A stretch of 64,000 bases of DNA from Natrialba swarupiae (GTDB lineage Archaea > Halobacteriota > Halobacteria > Halobacteriales > Natrialbaceae). Below the pieces are notes generated by a model, which was not told the origin of the DNA, searched no databases, and saw only the letters and a list, made by a program, of their open reading frames with translations. Made by a program: the position numbers and the translations under genes. Where the stretch lies: the NCBI RefSeq assembly GCF_008245225.1, contig NZ_VTAW01000012.1:1-64000 (forward strand), read 5' to 3'. Of the stretch, positions 8,705-17,813 are shown one piece after another (position 1 is the stretch's first letter; the number at the start of each line of letters is the position of its first letter).

Positions 8705-10389
8705 CAGTCCTCACCCCCCGTCTCGGCGCGTTCGGTCGCCGGACCGACCGCTTCGTCTTCCGGCATCGACCCGGCGTCACTCCCAGTCGTCTCGGCACCG
8801 GCAGCGACTCGAGCGGACGCGTCGGAGCCGTCGCCATCGGTTTCCCACGGATCGACCGACTCGTCGTCGCCAGGTCGCCCCCCGGAGCCCGCGTTCGCGC
8901 CGAGTCGCCCACTCGAGAGTCGCGCGTTCGCGCTGAAGGCGTACTCGATGATCAGCGGTAACGGCGTGCCGCGTCGCCAGTCGACGGCGCGTGTTCCGAC
9001 GGACTGACAGCGGGCGAGGCGGGTTCGTCGTCGAATCTGTGCGTACTGTCCGCTGACGGTGTTCTCCGGGACGACGTCGGGCGAGAGGACGATCGACGGG
9101 AGTCCCCCGCCACGCCAGGTCTCGACCGCTTCGACGGGCCGATCGTCGAGCAACGGGGAGAACAACGCTACCTGTGCCCCCGCGGGCGCGAGTTCGATCA
9201 GCTTGCGGATCTGTTCGTCCGCCCGGCGGTCGTCGACGTCGGCGGCTCCTGCGGTCCGTTCCATTCGCCCGTGCCCCTGTTCTGCTCGATTTCGTCTGTG
9301 CGCCTGTTCCGTTCGATCGCGTCCATTCGTCCGTTCCGCTCGATCGTCCCCGCCTGCCCGCTCCGCTCGATCCCGTCGCTCCCAGTTCGAGGTTCCCGCG
9401 GCCGACCACTCTGACGACTGTTCTGGGTCGCGTTCGTCGTGGACGCCGGTCGCGTCCCGGAAGATCTCGAGGCCGCGGGCGCGTTGTTCGGAGCCACTGG
9501 CGGGCTCGAGCCAGTGGAGACCCGCCGGACCGGGGCCGGAGAGACCGATGGCGGCGACGCCGACGTCGTGACCGTGGGCAAGCAGGTCGGTCAGCGCGCG
9601 CGTCGCGGCGTACGCCGACAGTTCGACGGCGGTGGGTCGACCCGGGCCGGCGACGACACGGTTCGGTTCGCGTGCGTCGACGACCAACACGACGGTCGCG
9701 GCGACCTGCCGTTCGTAGTTGACCGTCGCGAGCGAGCCGCGTTTGGCGTAGTGTCGCCAGTCGATCCGATCCGCGGGATCGTCGGGGCGGTACTCCCGGG
9801 TCGAGTGGAAGGTGAGCCCCTCACCGGGCCGATCGGTCGTCAGCTGACCGATTCGTCCGGTCCCGATCTGCTCGAGCGGCGGGGCGTCGGCGTCGAGTCG
9901 ACAGGCGAGCGAACTGTCACCGTCGACTGCGGGTTCGGTCGTGACCACCGCGCCAGCGCCGAGACCGCGAACCCTGACCTGGGGCGGGTCGAACTCGTAC
10001 TCGCCGCGACGGGCGACCACCGCGTACTCGAGGACGATCCGATCACCCGGCTCGAGCGTCCCGCTTCCTCGCGGCGATCCGCCGGTGACGGCGAGATCCG
10101 CCGGCACCGCGTCCGCGACGCGAACGTCCGTCAGCGTCCGCTCGCCGTCGTTTTCGACCTCGAGCGAGACGGTGACGGGACGACCCGGCGGTGCGGGCGT
10201 CGGGCTGATCGTTCGCCGGACGACGAGGTCCTCCGGAGCGCTCGCCCGCGAGAGCGCGCCGTAAGCGACGTATAGCAGCGGAACGACCGCGCCGAGTAAC
10301 ACGGCGCCGTTCCCGCGAGCGACCCCGAGCGCGACGAGGAGAATCGTCGCCGCGACGGCGCCGCGCCAGCGGTGCTGTCTCCACGTCAC
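8704..10389 (-). CDS. DUF58 domain protein (MoxR partner, vWA-like)
   Basis: 561 aa. Two N-terminal membrane segments (residues about 10-45) precede a beta-rich region typical of the family (VRRTISPTPAPPGRPV). The DUF58 signature DPADRIDWRHYAKRGSLATV follows, with a vWA-like half behind it (VVLVVDAREPN). Start is GTG at 10389, since the upstream frame has no other support and GTGA gives a 4-nt overlap with the preceding stop. The vWA half is interrupted by a basic segment built of 9-residue repeats (DNA 9279-9386). DUF58 proteins are MoxR partners thought to act at the envelope; substrate unknown. Confidence 0.9.
   Translation of the reverse strand: MTWRQHRWRGAVAATILLVALGVARGNGAVLLGAVVPLLYVAYGALSRASAPEDLVVRRTISPTPAPPGRPVTVSLEVENDGERTLTDVRVADAVPADLAVTGGSPRGSGTLEPGDRIVLEYAVVARRGEYEFDPPQVRVRGLGAGAVVTTEPAVDGDSSLACRLDADAPPLEQIGTGRIGQLTTDRPGEGLTFHSTREYRPDDPADRIDWRHYAKRGSLATVNYERQVAATVVLVVDAREPNRVVAGPGRPTAVELSAYAATRALTDLLAHGHDVGVAAIGLSGPGPAGLHWLEPASGSEQRARGLEIFRDATGVHDERDPEQSSEWSAAGTSNWERRDRAERAGGDDRAERTNGRDRTEQAHRRNRAEQGHGRMERTAGAADVDDRRADEQIRKLIELAPAGAQVALFSPLLDDRPVEAVETWRGGGLPSIVLSPDVVPENTVSGQYAQIRRRTRLARCQSVGTRAVDWRRGTPLPLIIEYAFSANARLSSGRLGANAGSGGRPGDDESVDPWETDGDGSDASARVAAGAETTGSDAGSMPEDEAVGPATERAETGGED
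9279..9386 (-). repeat. 27-bp coding minisatellite inside the DUF58 gene
   Basis: Four head-to-tail 27-bp units start at 9279, 9306, 9333 and 9360. Each contains a GTTCYGYTCGAT-like core (GCTCC in the last). They encode four nine-residue repeats of the type RRDRAERAG, which are basic in an otherwise acidic protein. The unit divergence suggests an old expansion that keeps the reading frame. Confidence 0.85.
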
Positions 10390-11306
10390 GGCCGATTCAC
10401 CTCCCCGTCTCCGACTCCGTCGGACTCCGCCGGGGCGGCTCTGACTCCGTCCACAGCGCCGGCGTTCGCGTCCGTCTCGTCGGGGCTCGAGTCCGTCTTG
10501 CTTGAAATCGAGTCCACGTCGTTCGGGTTCGAGTCCGCATCGACCGGCCCATCCCCCGGCGGCCGCGGCCCTCGAGCGACCGCGTCCGGATCCACGGCCC
10601 GTTCGAGTCGCCCGTCGGCACCGCGCGTCAACTCCTCGAGACGCGGCTGGACAACGGGAACGGTCCGGGGCGCGGTCTGGCCCGGAACCGTCGGGAGCGC
10701 CTCGTCGGCGGCGTCCGCGACGGCGCCCATCGACCGCCTCGCGAGTCGACGGACGACGCGTTCGGGAAACAGCCAGGCGTACACCCGTTTCCGAAACGAC
10801 CGGTCGGGACCGGAAATCGTCTCCTCGAGGACGCTCGCGGCGACGTCGTCGTCGGTCCACGAGCCGTCCGAAACCGCCGCCTCTGCGTCGGCCCTCACGA
10901 CTCCGCCCTGGACCAGCGCGTCGACGAGTGCCTCGCGAAGCACCGGTCGGAGGACATCGAGACCGTCGTCGACGGTTCCGCTCTTCCGGGCGGTGGCTCC
11001 CGCCTCTTCGACGACGGCCGTGAGGCCGTCACTCGATAGGGGTGGCTCTCGGATCGTCCGTTCGGGTGCCGGATTGGCGAAGGGCTCGTCGTCCGCCCAG
11101 GGAACCGGCGGCGCCGACCCGTCGGGCTCGAGTGCACCCCAGACTTTCCAGCCAGCGACGGCGACTGCGAGGAGGACGATCAGGACGGCGAAGCCGGTCA
11201 GGACGGACTGTCCGCCCCCCGACGCGCCGGCGATTCCGAGGGCGACACCGCCGACGACGAACGCGAGGCCGAGGAGCGCGACCCCCGCGCGGCGAGCGCT
11301 CGTCAC
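10386..11306 (-). CDS. DUF7269 family membrane protein
   Basis: 306 aa. Two adjacent hydrophobic segments at residues about 8-57 anchor a long cytoplasmic-looking helical region (LRPVLREALVDALVQGG, then RSFRKRVYAWLFPERVVRRLARRS). The tail is acidic and Asp/Pro-rich. This is the arrangement of DUF7269, found only in the haloarchaeal MoxR-DUF58-DUF4129 cluster. It overlaps both neighbours by 4 nt (ATGA at its start, GTGA at its end). Function unknown; presumably a structural part of the same complex. Confidence 0.82.
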   Translation of the reverse strand: MTSARRAGVALLGLAFVVGGVALGIAGASGGGQSVLTGFAVLIVLLAVAVAGWKVWGALEPDGSAPPVPWADDEPFANPAPERTIREPPLSSDGLTAVVEEAGATARKSGTVDDGLDVLRPVLREALVDALVQGGVVRADAEAAVSDGSWTDDDVAASVLEETISGPDRSFRKRVYAWLFPERVVRRLARRSMGAVADAADEALPTVPGQTAPRTVPVVQPRLEELTRGADGRLERAVDPDAVARGPRPPGDGPVDADSNPNDVDSISSKTDSSPDETDANAGAVDGVRAAPAESDGVGDGEVNRP

Positions 11307-13471
11307 GACTCGATCACCCGTTGGCCCCCGCGTTCGTCCCCCTCGAGCGACGCGCTCTCCGGGCTGGTGGTGTCGACGGCGGCTGCGTCCCCGTCGTCGC
11401 GTTCGGTCGAGACCTCGGCCGCCCTCGCGTCGACGATTTCGTCGTAGGCGTCGGCCCCACGCCGGCGGACCGTCTCCGATCGGGCTCGATCGCCGTACTC
11501 GACCTCGAGGAACAGCGTCGTCAACTCGGCGACCGGTTCGCGTGGATACCCCTCCTCGAGAGCCCGCCGACGGATCTCACCAGGCGTTCGCGTCCGCCAG
11601 CGACGGGGCGCGACGTCCCGGGCGAACGCCCGCCAGATCTCGCGGAACGTGCGATCGTCCGCGGTGTCGGCTTCGCTGCGGATGGGGCCGGCTTCGCTGG
11701 GGGCGTCTGCCGCCTCGCTCGAGTCCGCGCCGTCGCGGCCGACGAACCGATAGACGACGGCGAGACACACGAACACCGTCGCGACGACCGCGGCGACTCG
11801 CTCGCCGAACTCGACGTAGCTGGCGGCCACGAGGGTCGCCCCGGCGGCGACGGCGACGACCGTTCTGACGCCGGGGCGGGGCGTGGCCGCGATGGCACGT
11901 CGGGTTGCTTCGACCGCTCGTCCGGGAAGCGCCGCGAGCCATCGACCGAGCGCGCGTGCGAGACCGGTCACCGAGCGTGGCAGCGACGCGATGCGGAGAC
12001 GGACCGCCGTGACCAGCGACCGGAGCCACGCGAGCAGCGACTCGAGGGCGGCTACGATCGCCAGCGTCCGGGCGACGACCCAGTCGGTGATTCCGCCGCG
12101 AACCGACGGCGCCGAGGGGAGAGACGGCCTGACGCGTCGGTCGGATCGATGCGCCGCGAGTGCGAGCGCGATCACCGCGACGGTGACGAGTGTGACCAGC
12201 CCACCAATGGTGCCGTAAAACGCCTCTGCGATGAGAACTGCCATCACGGCCGCGACTCCGGCGAGAACGGCGATCGAGCCGCGAGATCCGTGAGTCCGAT
12301 AGCCGGCCGCAACTCCGCCGAAGACGAGCACGGTCAGGGCGACGAGCGGCCCGCCGTAGCTGTCCACGAACGTGGTCGTCGCGGTCTGGTCGCCGGTATC
12401 GACCGTGACGGGTTCGGTCGGGTCCAACGGCAGCGAGAGGGGTACCGTTCCGTTCTCGTCGGTCTCCCCGTGGGGCTCGCCGTCGACGGCGACGTCGGCG
12501 TCCTCGACCGGCTCGTCCGCGATCTCCGCCTGGACGGCGCCATCGCTGCCGGGGATCGGCGCGATCCCATCGGCGACGAACTGCGCCTCGAGCAGGAGGA
12601 TACGAAGCGTCGCCGTCCGTTCGAACTCGCCGCGGGCGACGGTAAGCGAGAGTCGGTCGGAGCCGTCGTCCGGGATCGTCAGGTCGACCGTTCCGTCGTC
12701 GTCGGTTTCGCCGATCGACTCGCCGTCGACGGCGACGTCGGCCGACCGCATCGGCACTCCCTGGATGCTGGCCTCGACGGTGACCTCCTCGCCGGGATAC
12801 GGATCGTCCTGAAGATCGAGCATCACGAAGCCGTCGATCTCGTACTCGGCCGTCGCGTTCCCCTCGATCTGTGCTCGAGCGGTATCGGCGGTGTGGAGGG
12901 ATCCGAAATCGACGGACGAGACGTCGTCGACCGAAGACGTAGTGTCGGGTGTAGACGAGACGATGGGGTGGGGAACGTCGACGTCGGTCACGGTGGGCGA
13001 GCGCGAGGCGGTCGTCTGGCCGGCGCGACACTCGCCGTCCTCGCCGGCGCCGACCCGGATCAGCAGCTCCCGTTCGTACGGAACCGTTCCAGTCACCTGT
13101 CCTTGTTCGTCCGTCTGGCCGACGTGGCGGTCGTTGAACCACACCGGTGCGTCGGCGAGCTCTTCGTCCTCGTAGTGGACCGTCGCCGTCACCTCGGTTC
13201 CCGGAACCGGTTCGTCGCTCAACCAGATCGTACACTGTGCCTGGGCCGGTTCGGGCTCGGTGAACAGATCGAGCAACGCGAGCAACTCGAGCCAGTCGAA
13301 GGCGTCGTCGGATTCGTCTACTGGCTCGCCGAACTCGGACTCCCCCTGGCCGCCGATCGCCGGCGCGAAAAACGCCGCGACGACGACGGCAACCGCCGCG
13401 AGGACGACGAACGAGACCTGCCGGTAGTCGGTGCCGGTCGTCGGCTCGTCGGGCGGATCGTCGGGGGCCAT
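11303..13471 (-). CDS. DUF4129 domain protein with carboxypeptidase-regulatory-like repeats
   Basis: 722 aa, first gene of the MoxR operon. Order: one N-terminal membrane segment; an extracellular part with three beta-sandwich repeats sharing a GE-hxh-GETDxxGTV pattern (GESIGETDDDGTVDLTI, GEPHGETDENGTVPLSL); a central multi-pass region; and a C-terminal DUF4129 domain with RTPGEIRRRALEEGYP. The ATG at 13471 is chosen; the open frame to 13483 needs TTG. DUF4129 often sits at the end of transglutaminase-like proteins in bacterial MoxR loci. Here the transglutaminase domain is absent. Confidence 0.87.
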   Translation of the reverse strand: MAPDDPPDEPTTGTDYRQVSFVVLAAVAVVVAAFFAPAIGGQGESEFGEPVDESDDAFDWLELLALLDLFTEPEPAQAQCTIWLSDEPVPGTEVTATVHYEDEELADAPVWFNDRHVGQTDEQGQVTGTVPYERELLIRVGAGEDGECRAGQTTASRSPTVTDVDVPHPIVSSTPDTTSSVDDVSSVDFGSLHTADTARAQIEGNATAEYEIDGFVMLDLQDDPYPGEEVTVEASIQGVPMRSADVAVDGESIGETDDDGTVDLTIPDDGSDRLSLTVARGEFERTATLRILLLEAQFVADGIAPIPGSDGAVQAEIADEPVEDADVAVDGEPHGETDENGTVPLSLPLDPTEPVTVDTGDQTATTTFVDSYGGPLVALTVLVFGGVAAGYRTHGSRGSIAVLAGVAAVMAVLIAEAFYGTIGGLVTLVTVAVIALALAAHRSDRRVRPSLPSAPSVRGGITDWVVARTLAIVAALESLLAWLRSLVTAVRLRIASLPRSVTGLARALGRWLAALPGRAVEATRRAIAATPRPGVRTVVAVAAGATLVAASYVEFGERVAAVVATVFVCLAVVYRFVGRDGADSSEAADAPSEAGPIRSEADTADDRTFREIWRAFARDVAPRRWRTRTPGEIRRRALEEGYPREPVAELTTLFLEVEYGDRARSETVRRRGADAYDEIVDARAAEVSTERDDGDAAAVDTTSPESASLEGDERGGQRVIES

Positions 13472-13851
13472 TGGTGTCCTCAATCGCGGGACCGATCGGG
13501 TCGAACCTCGATCGGTCGTCGGTATCGGCTGTGTGGGCTACCTGATCATGAATGTGTCCACGCGGTTGCACACCGAGAGAACGCGGCAGTTCGCCGGCGG
13601 CGTTTCCGGCCTGCACCGGTGGTCCAAACTCCGTCGTGTGGGGCAGTTCGATCCATCGGCCGGCGCGCAATCTCTCCGACGCACAGCCCCGGGAGGGGGC
13701 GCCACCGTCCAGGTCCTCTCTGGAGAGCAGCGTCCGATGGGCGGGGATCGAATCGACACGAGCATTCGTTTCGTTCCGCCGGCATACAAATATGTTGGAT
13801 TACGTGTCGGTCCAAAAATCTTTTACCAGCAGCGCGGTGGTGGCGAGTACG
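13472..13851. other. Divergent intergenic region with promoter at its right end
   Basis: 380 bp between the leftward MoxR operon and the rightward ABC operon. No gene of its own is visible. Near the right end, a CAAAAATC/TTTTACC stretch at 13813-13827 is a good archaeal TATA-type box. It lies about 30 nt before the ATG of the 21-codon mini-ORF at 13852. Confidence 0.55.
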
Positions 13852-13917
13852 ATGGATATCGACGAGTCGGTAACAGGATCTTCGGCGTGTGCGACGGGAT
13901 TCGTCGAGGTGAGGTAA
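13852..13917 (+). CDS. 21-codon mini-ORF, possible leader peptide of the ABC operon
   Basis: It encodes MDIDESVTGSSACATGFVEVR. Its ATG is about 30 nt after a TATA-like box (TTTTA at 13821-13825), so the mRNA could be leaderless with this ORF at its 5' end. Its last codons (GTGAGGTAA) also form the Shine-Dalgarno-like GAGGTGAGG for the ABC ATPase gene, whose ATG follows its stop by 2 nt. This fits translational coupling or a leader peptide. It could equally be chance within a short 5' leader; no similarity is claimed. Confidence 0.35.
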   Translation: MDIDESVTGSSACATGFVEVR

Positions 13918-13919
13918 CG

Positions 13920-14690
13920 ATGATCGTCACGGAAAGTCTCACCAAGCGCTACGGTGACGTGGTCGCAGTCGACGGGCTCGACCTTCGAGTGGAAAAAGGC
14001 GAGGTGTACGGATTCCTCGGCCCGAACGGGGCCGGCAAGACGACGACCATGGAGATGCTCACCACACTGTCGACGCCGACTGCCGGCCGAGCGTCGGTCG
14101 CTGGACACTCGACTGCCGAACGCGACGCGATCAAACCTCAGATCGGCTATCTACCGGACGATCCGCCGGTGTACGACGCCTTCAGCGCCCGCGAACAACT
14201 CGAGTACGTCGCGACGCTTCGCGGTCTCGACGACGTGTCCGACCGGATCGACCGCCTGCTCGAGCGGGTGGGCCTCGCCGCCGACGCTGACCGCCAGATC
14301 GACGGCTACTCCCAGGGGATGTGCCAGAAGGTCGGACTGGTCCAGTCGGTGCTTCACGAGCCGTCCGTCCTCTTTCTCGACGAGCCGACCAACGGACTCG
14401 ATCCACGGGCAGCACGCGAGGTCGTCGATCTGATCGCCGACCTCTCGGTGGATGGGACGACGGTCTTTCTCTCGACGCACATCCTCCCGGTCGTCGAGGA
14501 ACTCGCCGACACCGTCGGCGTGCTTCACGAGGGGACGCTCGTCGCCGAGGGATCACCTGCAGAGCTGAAAGCCCGTGCGACGGACGACGGCGACGGCTCG
14601 CTCGAGCAGGTGTTCCTCGAGGTCACCGACGACGGGGGGTACCTCACCGACGACGCGACGCGAGCGGGGGTGGAGGTGGATGACGGATAA
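13920..14690 (+). CDS. ABC transporter ATP-binding protein
   Basis: 256 aa. Walker A GPNGAGKTT at about residues 38-46; the signature is the variant SQGMCQKVG in place of LSGGQ; Walker B is VLFLDEPTNGLDP; the H-loop is in STHIL. The domain matches ABC-2/NatA-type exporters. GAGGT at 13911-13915 precedes the ATG, which rules out the long upstream extension of the frame. The stop overlaps the permease start by 11 nt, so the pair forms one transporter. Confidence 0.93.
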   Translation: MIVTESLTKRYGDVVAVDGLDLRVEKGEVYGFLGPNGAGKTTTMEMLTTLSTPTAGRASVAGHSTAERDAIKPQIGYLPDDPPVYDAFSAREQLEYVATLRGLDDVSDRIDRLLERVGLAADADRQIDGYSQGMCQKVGLVQSVLHEPSVLFLDEPTNGLDPRAAREVVDLIADLSVDGTTVFLSTHILPVVEELADTVGVLHEGTLVAEGSPAELKARATDDGDGSLEQVFLEVTDDGGYLTDDATRAGVEVDDG

Positions 14691-17127
14691 CCGGGACTCG
14701 GAGTCGAGCGAAGCACACGGAACCGAGTCGGATAGCGGAGCCGACGACGGTCGTGCACCCGAGAAACGGCAGGCCGCGTCGTCGCTGTCGGTGATCCTCG
14801 CGGTTTCCCGCGCGGAGCGCCGTCGCTTCGACCATCGACACACGTCGACCCGTCGAAAGAAGGCGGTGGCATACGTCGCGCTCGCGCTCATGCTCCCGGT
14901 TTTCGGGGCGATGGTGTGGGGTGCGTACCGATTCGGTACCTCGGTCGGGGACGGTGGCATGGACGGGTTGTTGACGCTCACACGGTGGTACGTGCCGGTC
15001 GTCATCGGTCTCTACGTCCTCGCTGGCGCGAACGAGGCGGGTAAACGGTTACTCGGGTTCGAAGCGTGTGAGCTGTTGCTCACGACGGTCCGCGATCGCG
15101 ACCTCGTTCTCGGCCTCCTGCTCGCGGATCTTCGCGAATCGGGGTGGTATCTCCTCGGCCCGACCGCGGTTCTCGTCCTGGTCTTTGGCGTCGGCGTCGG
15201 TTCGCCGACGCTCGTCGCCGTCGCGACCGTGGCGGCGGTGCTGGTAACGCTTGCGGCCACGCTGGTCGGCTACGTCGTCGGACTGGGTGCCAGACTCGGC
15301 TTACGCCACATCCCGCTCTCGAGTTCGGCACAGTCCGCGCTGAGCGGCGTCGCCTCCGTCGGCGTATTTTTGCTGTTCGTCGCCGGTGGTGCGATCGCGG
15401 GACAAACGGGCGCGTCGTTCGACCTCGGTGAGACCTCGCCTGCGGAGCTCGCACCCGAGGGGCCGCCGCCGCTGGCGATCGGCTACTACGCCGATTTCTT
15501 CTTCGTCGGGACGCCGATGCTCGAGGGAATCGGGTACCTGGCGCTTGCGAGCGGGGCGCTCGTCGTCGCGGCGATCCCCCTCGCCGTTCGGGGAACGATC
15601 GCGATCACGCCCCGCCTGTGGCGGGTCGAATCCCACGGCGATTCGACGGATTCGGCCGCCGCGTCGACCGGTGACGAGCGACAAACCGGAACGGACGTCG
15701 GGGACCGTCGAGAGTGGCCGTGGCTCGAGATTCCCACGGGCTACGTCGCCGACGGCGTTGTTCATCGGGCGATTCGGACGCCGGACCGGTCGCTTCACGT
15801 CGTCTACTACCTCGTCGGTGCCGGATACGTCGTCGTCTCGCTGGGTGTCGCGGATTCGTCCCTCCTGGCGACCGCGGTCGGCGCGTCGCTGGTCCTGCTT
15901 GGCATCTGGCTCGCGGGTGGCGCTGTCGGCCTGAACCCGATCGGTGACGAGGGATCGATGCTCGGCCAGCTCGTCCTCGCGGAGTACTCGCCGGAGACGT
16001 TCGTTCGCGCGCGAATTCTCGTCGGAACCGCGATCGGACTTCCGCTCGTCCTCGGAGGAACAGCGTTGTCGACCATCAACGAACTCGGCGGTCTCGAGGC
16101 GACGTTAGTCGGCGGATTTCTGGCCGCGATGGTTCCGGTGAGCGCGTGTTTCGCCGTCGGCGTCGGAACGCTCCTCCCCAGATCCGAACCCGGGACGGTC
16201 CTCGAGAAGTTCGAAGTCAGACCCCCCGAGACGCTCGCGATACTCGTCCACGGTGCCGTGACCACGGCGCTGGCCGCTGGCGGTGCGTTCCTCCTGATCG
16301 GCGATCTCGCGCCGGCCGCTCGAGTTGGCGGGCTCGCCGCGGTCGCGCTCTGTTCGCTGATCGTCGCCGATGCGGGCTACCGGTTCGCCGTCAGCGGTAT
16401 CGCGGGGTACGGCCGGCCCCAGAAACCGGATCCCGTCTATGCGCTAGAACTCGTGACGGGGCTCGGATTGCTCGGACTCGCCCTCTCGCTTTCCCTCGAG
16501 ATCGGTATGGCGACGCAGCTACCGTTGTCGGGACCCGTCCAGTTCATCGCGACGTTCGTCGCCGGCTTCGCCGGTTGGGCGCTGGTCGGCGTCGTCTACC
16601 TGTACGCGACCGGCCGATCGTGGGGGTACCTAGACGTCGCGGTTCCGGACGGCCGGGACGGTCGGTATCTCGCCGTCGGCCTCGTCACGTCGCTCGCCGC
16701 CTACGGTGCGTTCGCGACCGCGGTTTGGCTCTTCGAGTTGCCGGTCGTCTCACACGCGATCGCCGAGGAAGTCGGGACCGCTGGACCGGCGTTCGCTCTC
16801 CTGCTCGCCGCGCTCATCCTGCTGGTCAACGCGCCGGTCGAGGAGTTCCTGTTCCGAAACGTCCTCCAGAAGCGCCTGACCGAGGCGATCTCCGCGGGCG
16901 GAGCGATCGTCGCCGTCTCGATTCTGTTCGCCGCCGTCCACCTCCCCGTCTACGCGAGCGCCGATCCCGTCGCAGTCGCCGTCTCGTTGCTCCCGCTCGT
17001 CGTCGTCTCGATCGTCTGGGGCTGGGTGTACGAGCGAAGCGGGAACCTCGCCGTCCCGGCGCTGTGTCACGGACTGTACAACGTAGCGATCGTCGTCGTG
17101 CCGGTGCTCGCCGTCTCGACGTTCTGA
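14680..17127 (+). CDS. ABC-2-type permease fused to a CPBP intramembrane protease
   Basis: 815 aa. Residues about 65-560 contain two sets of membrane segments like the halves of an ABC-2/NatB permease, split by a polar loop near 345. The C-terminal part carries the CPBP (Abi/CaaX protease-like) motifs: EEFLFR with E721/E722, FAAVH with H754, and HGLYN with H797. The metal-binding Glu and His residues are all present, so the protease may be active. The ATG at 14680 overlaps the ATPase gene. Related ABC-permease/CPBP fusions are known, but substrate and proteolytic target are not. Confidence 0.85.
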   Translation: MTDNRDSESSEAHGTESDSGADDGRAPEKRQAASSLSVILAVSRAERRRFDHRHTSTRRKKAVAYVALALMLPVFGAMVWGAYRFGTSVGDGGMDGLLTLTRWYVPVVIGLYVLAGANEAGKRLLGFEACELLLTTVRDRDLVLGLLLADLRESGWYLLGPTAVLVLVFGVGVGSPTLVAVATVAAVLVTLAATLVGYVVGLGARLGLRHIPLSSSAQSALSGVASVGVFLLFVAGGAIAGQTGASFDLGETSPAELAPEGPPPLAIGYYADFFFVGTPMLEGIGYLALASGALVVAAIPLAVRGTIAITPRLWRVESHGDSTDSAAASTGDERQTGTDVGDRREWPWLEIPTGYVADGVVHRAIRTPDRSLHVVYYLVGAGYVVVSLGVADSSLLATAVGASLVLLGIWLAGGAVGLNPIGDEGSMLGQLVLAEYSPETFVRARILVGTAIGLPLVLGGTALSTINELGGLEATLVGGFLAAMVPVSACFAVGVGTLLPRSEPGTVLEKFEVRPPETLAILVHGAVTTALAAGGAFLLIGDLAPAARVGGLAAVALCSLIVADAGYRFAVSGIAGYGRPQKPDPVYALELVTGLGLLGLALSLSLEIGMATQLPLSGPVQFIATFVAGFAGWALVGVVYLYATGRSWGYLDVAVPDGRDGRYLAVGLVTSLAAYGAFATAVWLFELPVVSHAIAEEVGTAGPAFALLLAALILLVNAPVEEFLFRNVLQKRLTEAISAGGAIVAVSILFAAVHLPVYASADPVAVAVSLLPLVVVSIVWGWVYERSGNLAVPALCHGLYNVAIVVVPVLAVSTF

Positions 17128-17528
17128 GTGGGACCCGACCCGATCGGTTTTCGTTCGATCGACGAACCGGTGGCGACCTCGAGTTCGACAATCCGATTCA
17201 GCGGGGCTTCGTCGGCGTGTCGGTCGGCAATCCGGCGGGCAATCGATAGTGGTCTCGAAACGAGTACGCGGTTCCTGGCAACGGGGAGTGGCCACGTCCT
17301 CCCCAACCGACTCGCTCACGCCGTTCGCTCGTCCCTCGCGAGTCGCGGCGCGGCTCACCCCCGGTCGCCGCGCCGCCGCGGGCCATTTGCGGTCACCAGA
17401 CAGCGGACGAGCGGGACCGAGAAACGGGAAAGCCGACGGCTGTGGATGGTGTGATAGCTTCGGGCGGTGTGACGGCTTTGGACAATTCGATGGCTTCGGA
17501 CGGTGATCGGGTGGCGAAAGCGACGGTG
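17128..17528. other. 401-bp gap between convergent genes, no supported gene
   Basis: It lies between the permease/protease fusion (+) and hisE (-). Open frames on both strands are Arg-rich shadows. A minus-strand frame covering 17128-17250 reads more like protein (HADEAPLNRIVELEVATGSS) but has no start signal and overlaps the fusion gene's 3' end antisense. At 17448-17510 the motif GGTGTGAYRGCTTYGG recurs about three times imperfectly. Confidence 0.5.
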
Positions 17529-17813
17529 TTACCGGCGCGCCTCGAGTTCGGCCTCGAGATCCGACAGCTCCATCTCCTTCATCGAGAGCAAGACCAGCAG
17601 GTGATAGACGATGTCGGCGGCCTCGTAGGCGACTTCGTCGCGGTCGTCGTCTTTCGCCGCCAACACGAGTTCCGTCGTCTCCTCGCCGAGTTTCTCGAGC
17701 ACCGCGTTCTCGCCTTTCTCGTGGGTAAACAGCGAGGCGGTGTACGATCCCTCAGGTAGCGTTTCCTTTCGGTCCTCGATGACGTCGAACAGCTCCTCGA
17801 GTACGTCGTCCAT
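17529..17813 (-). CDS. hisE: Phosphoribosyl-ATP diphosphatase HisE
   Basis: 94 aa, the normal length. It hydrolyses phosphoribosyl-ATP to phosphoribosyl-AMP and PPi, the second step of histidine biosynthesis. Family features are visible: SYTASLF, KLGEETTELVLAAK and EAADIVYHLLVLL, with the Glu and Asp residues that bind Mg. The ATG immediately follows the stop codon of the DUF151 gene (TAG then ATG, no gap), so the two are translationally coupled. Here hisE is not with other his genes but downstream of pdxT. Confidence 0.95.
   Translation of the reverse strand: MDDVLEELFDVIEDRKETLPEGSYTASLFTHEKGENAVLEKLGEETTELVLAAKDDDRDEVAYEAADIVYHLLVLLSMKEMELSDLEAELEARR

Noticed and set aside
17067-17306. 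Minus-strand frame with protein-like stretch HADEAPLNRIVELEVATGSS
   Set aside because: It overlaps the 3' end of the permease/CPBP gene and has no plausible start near the protein-like part.
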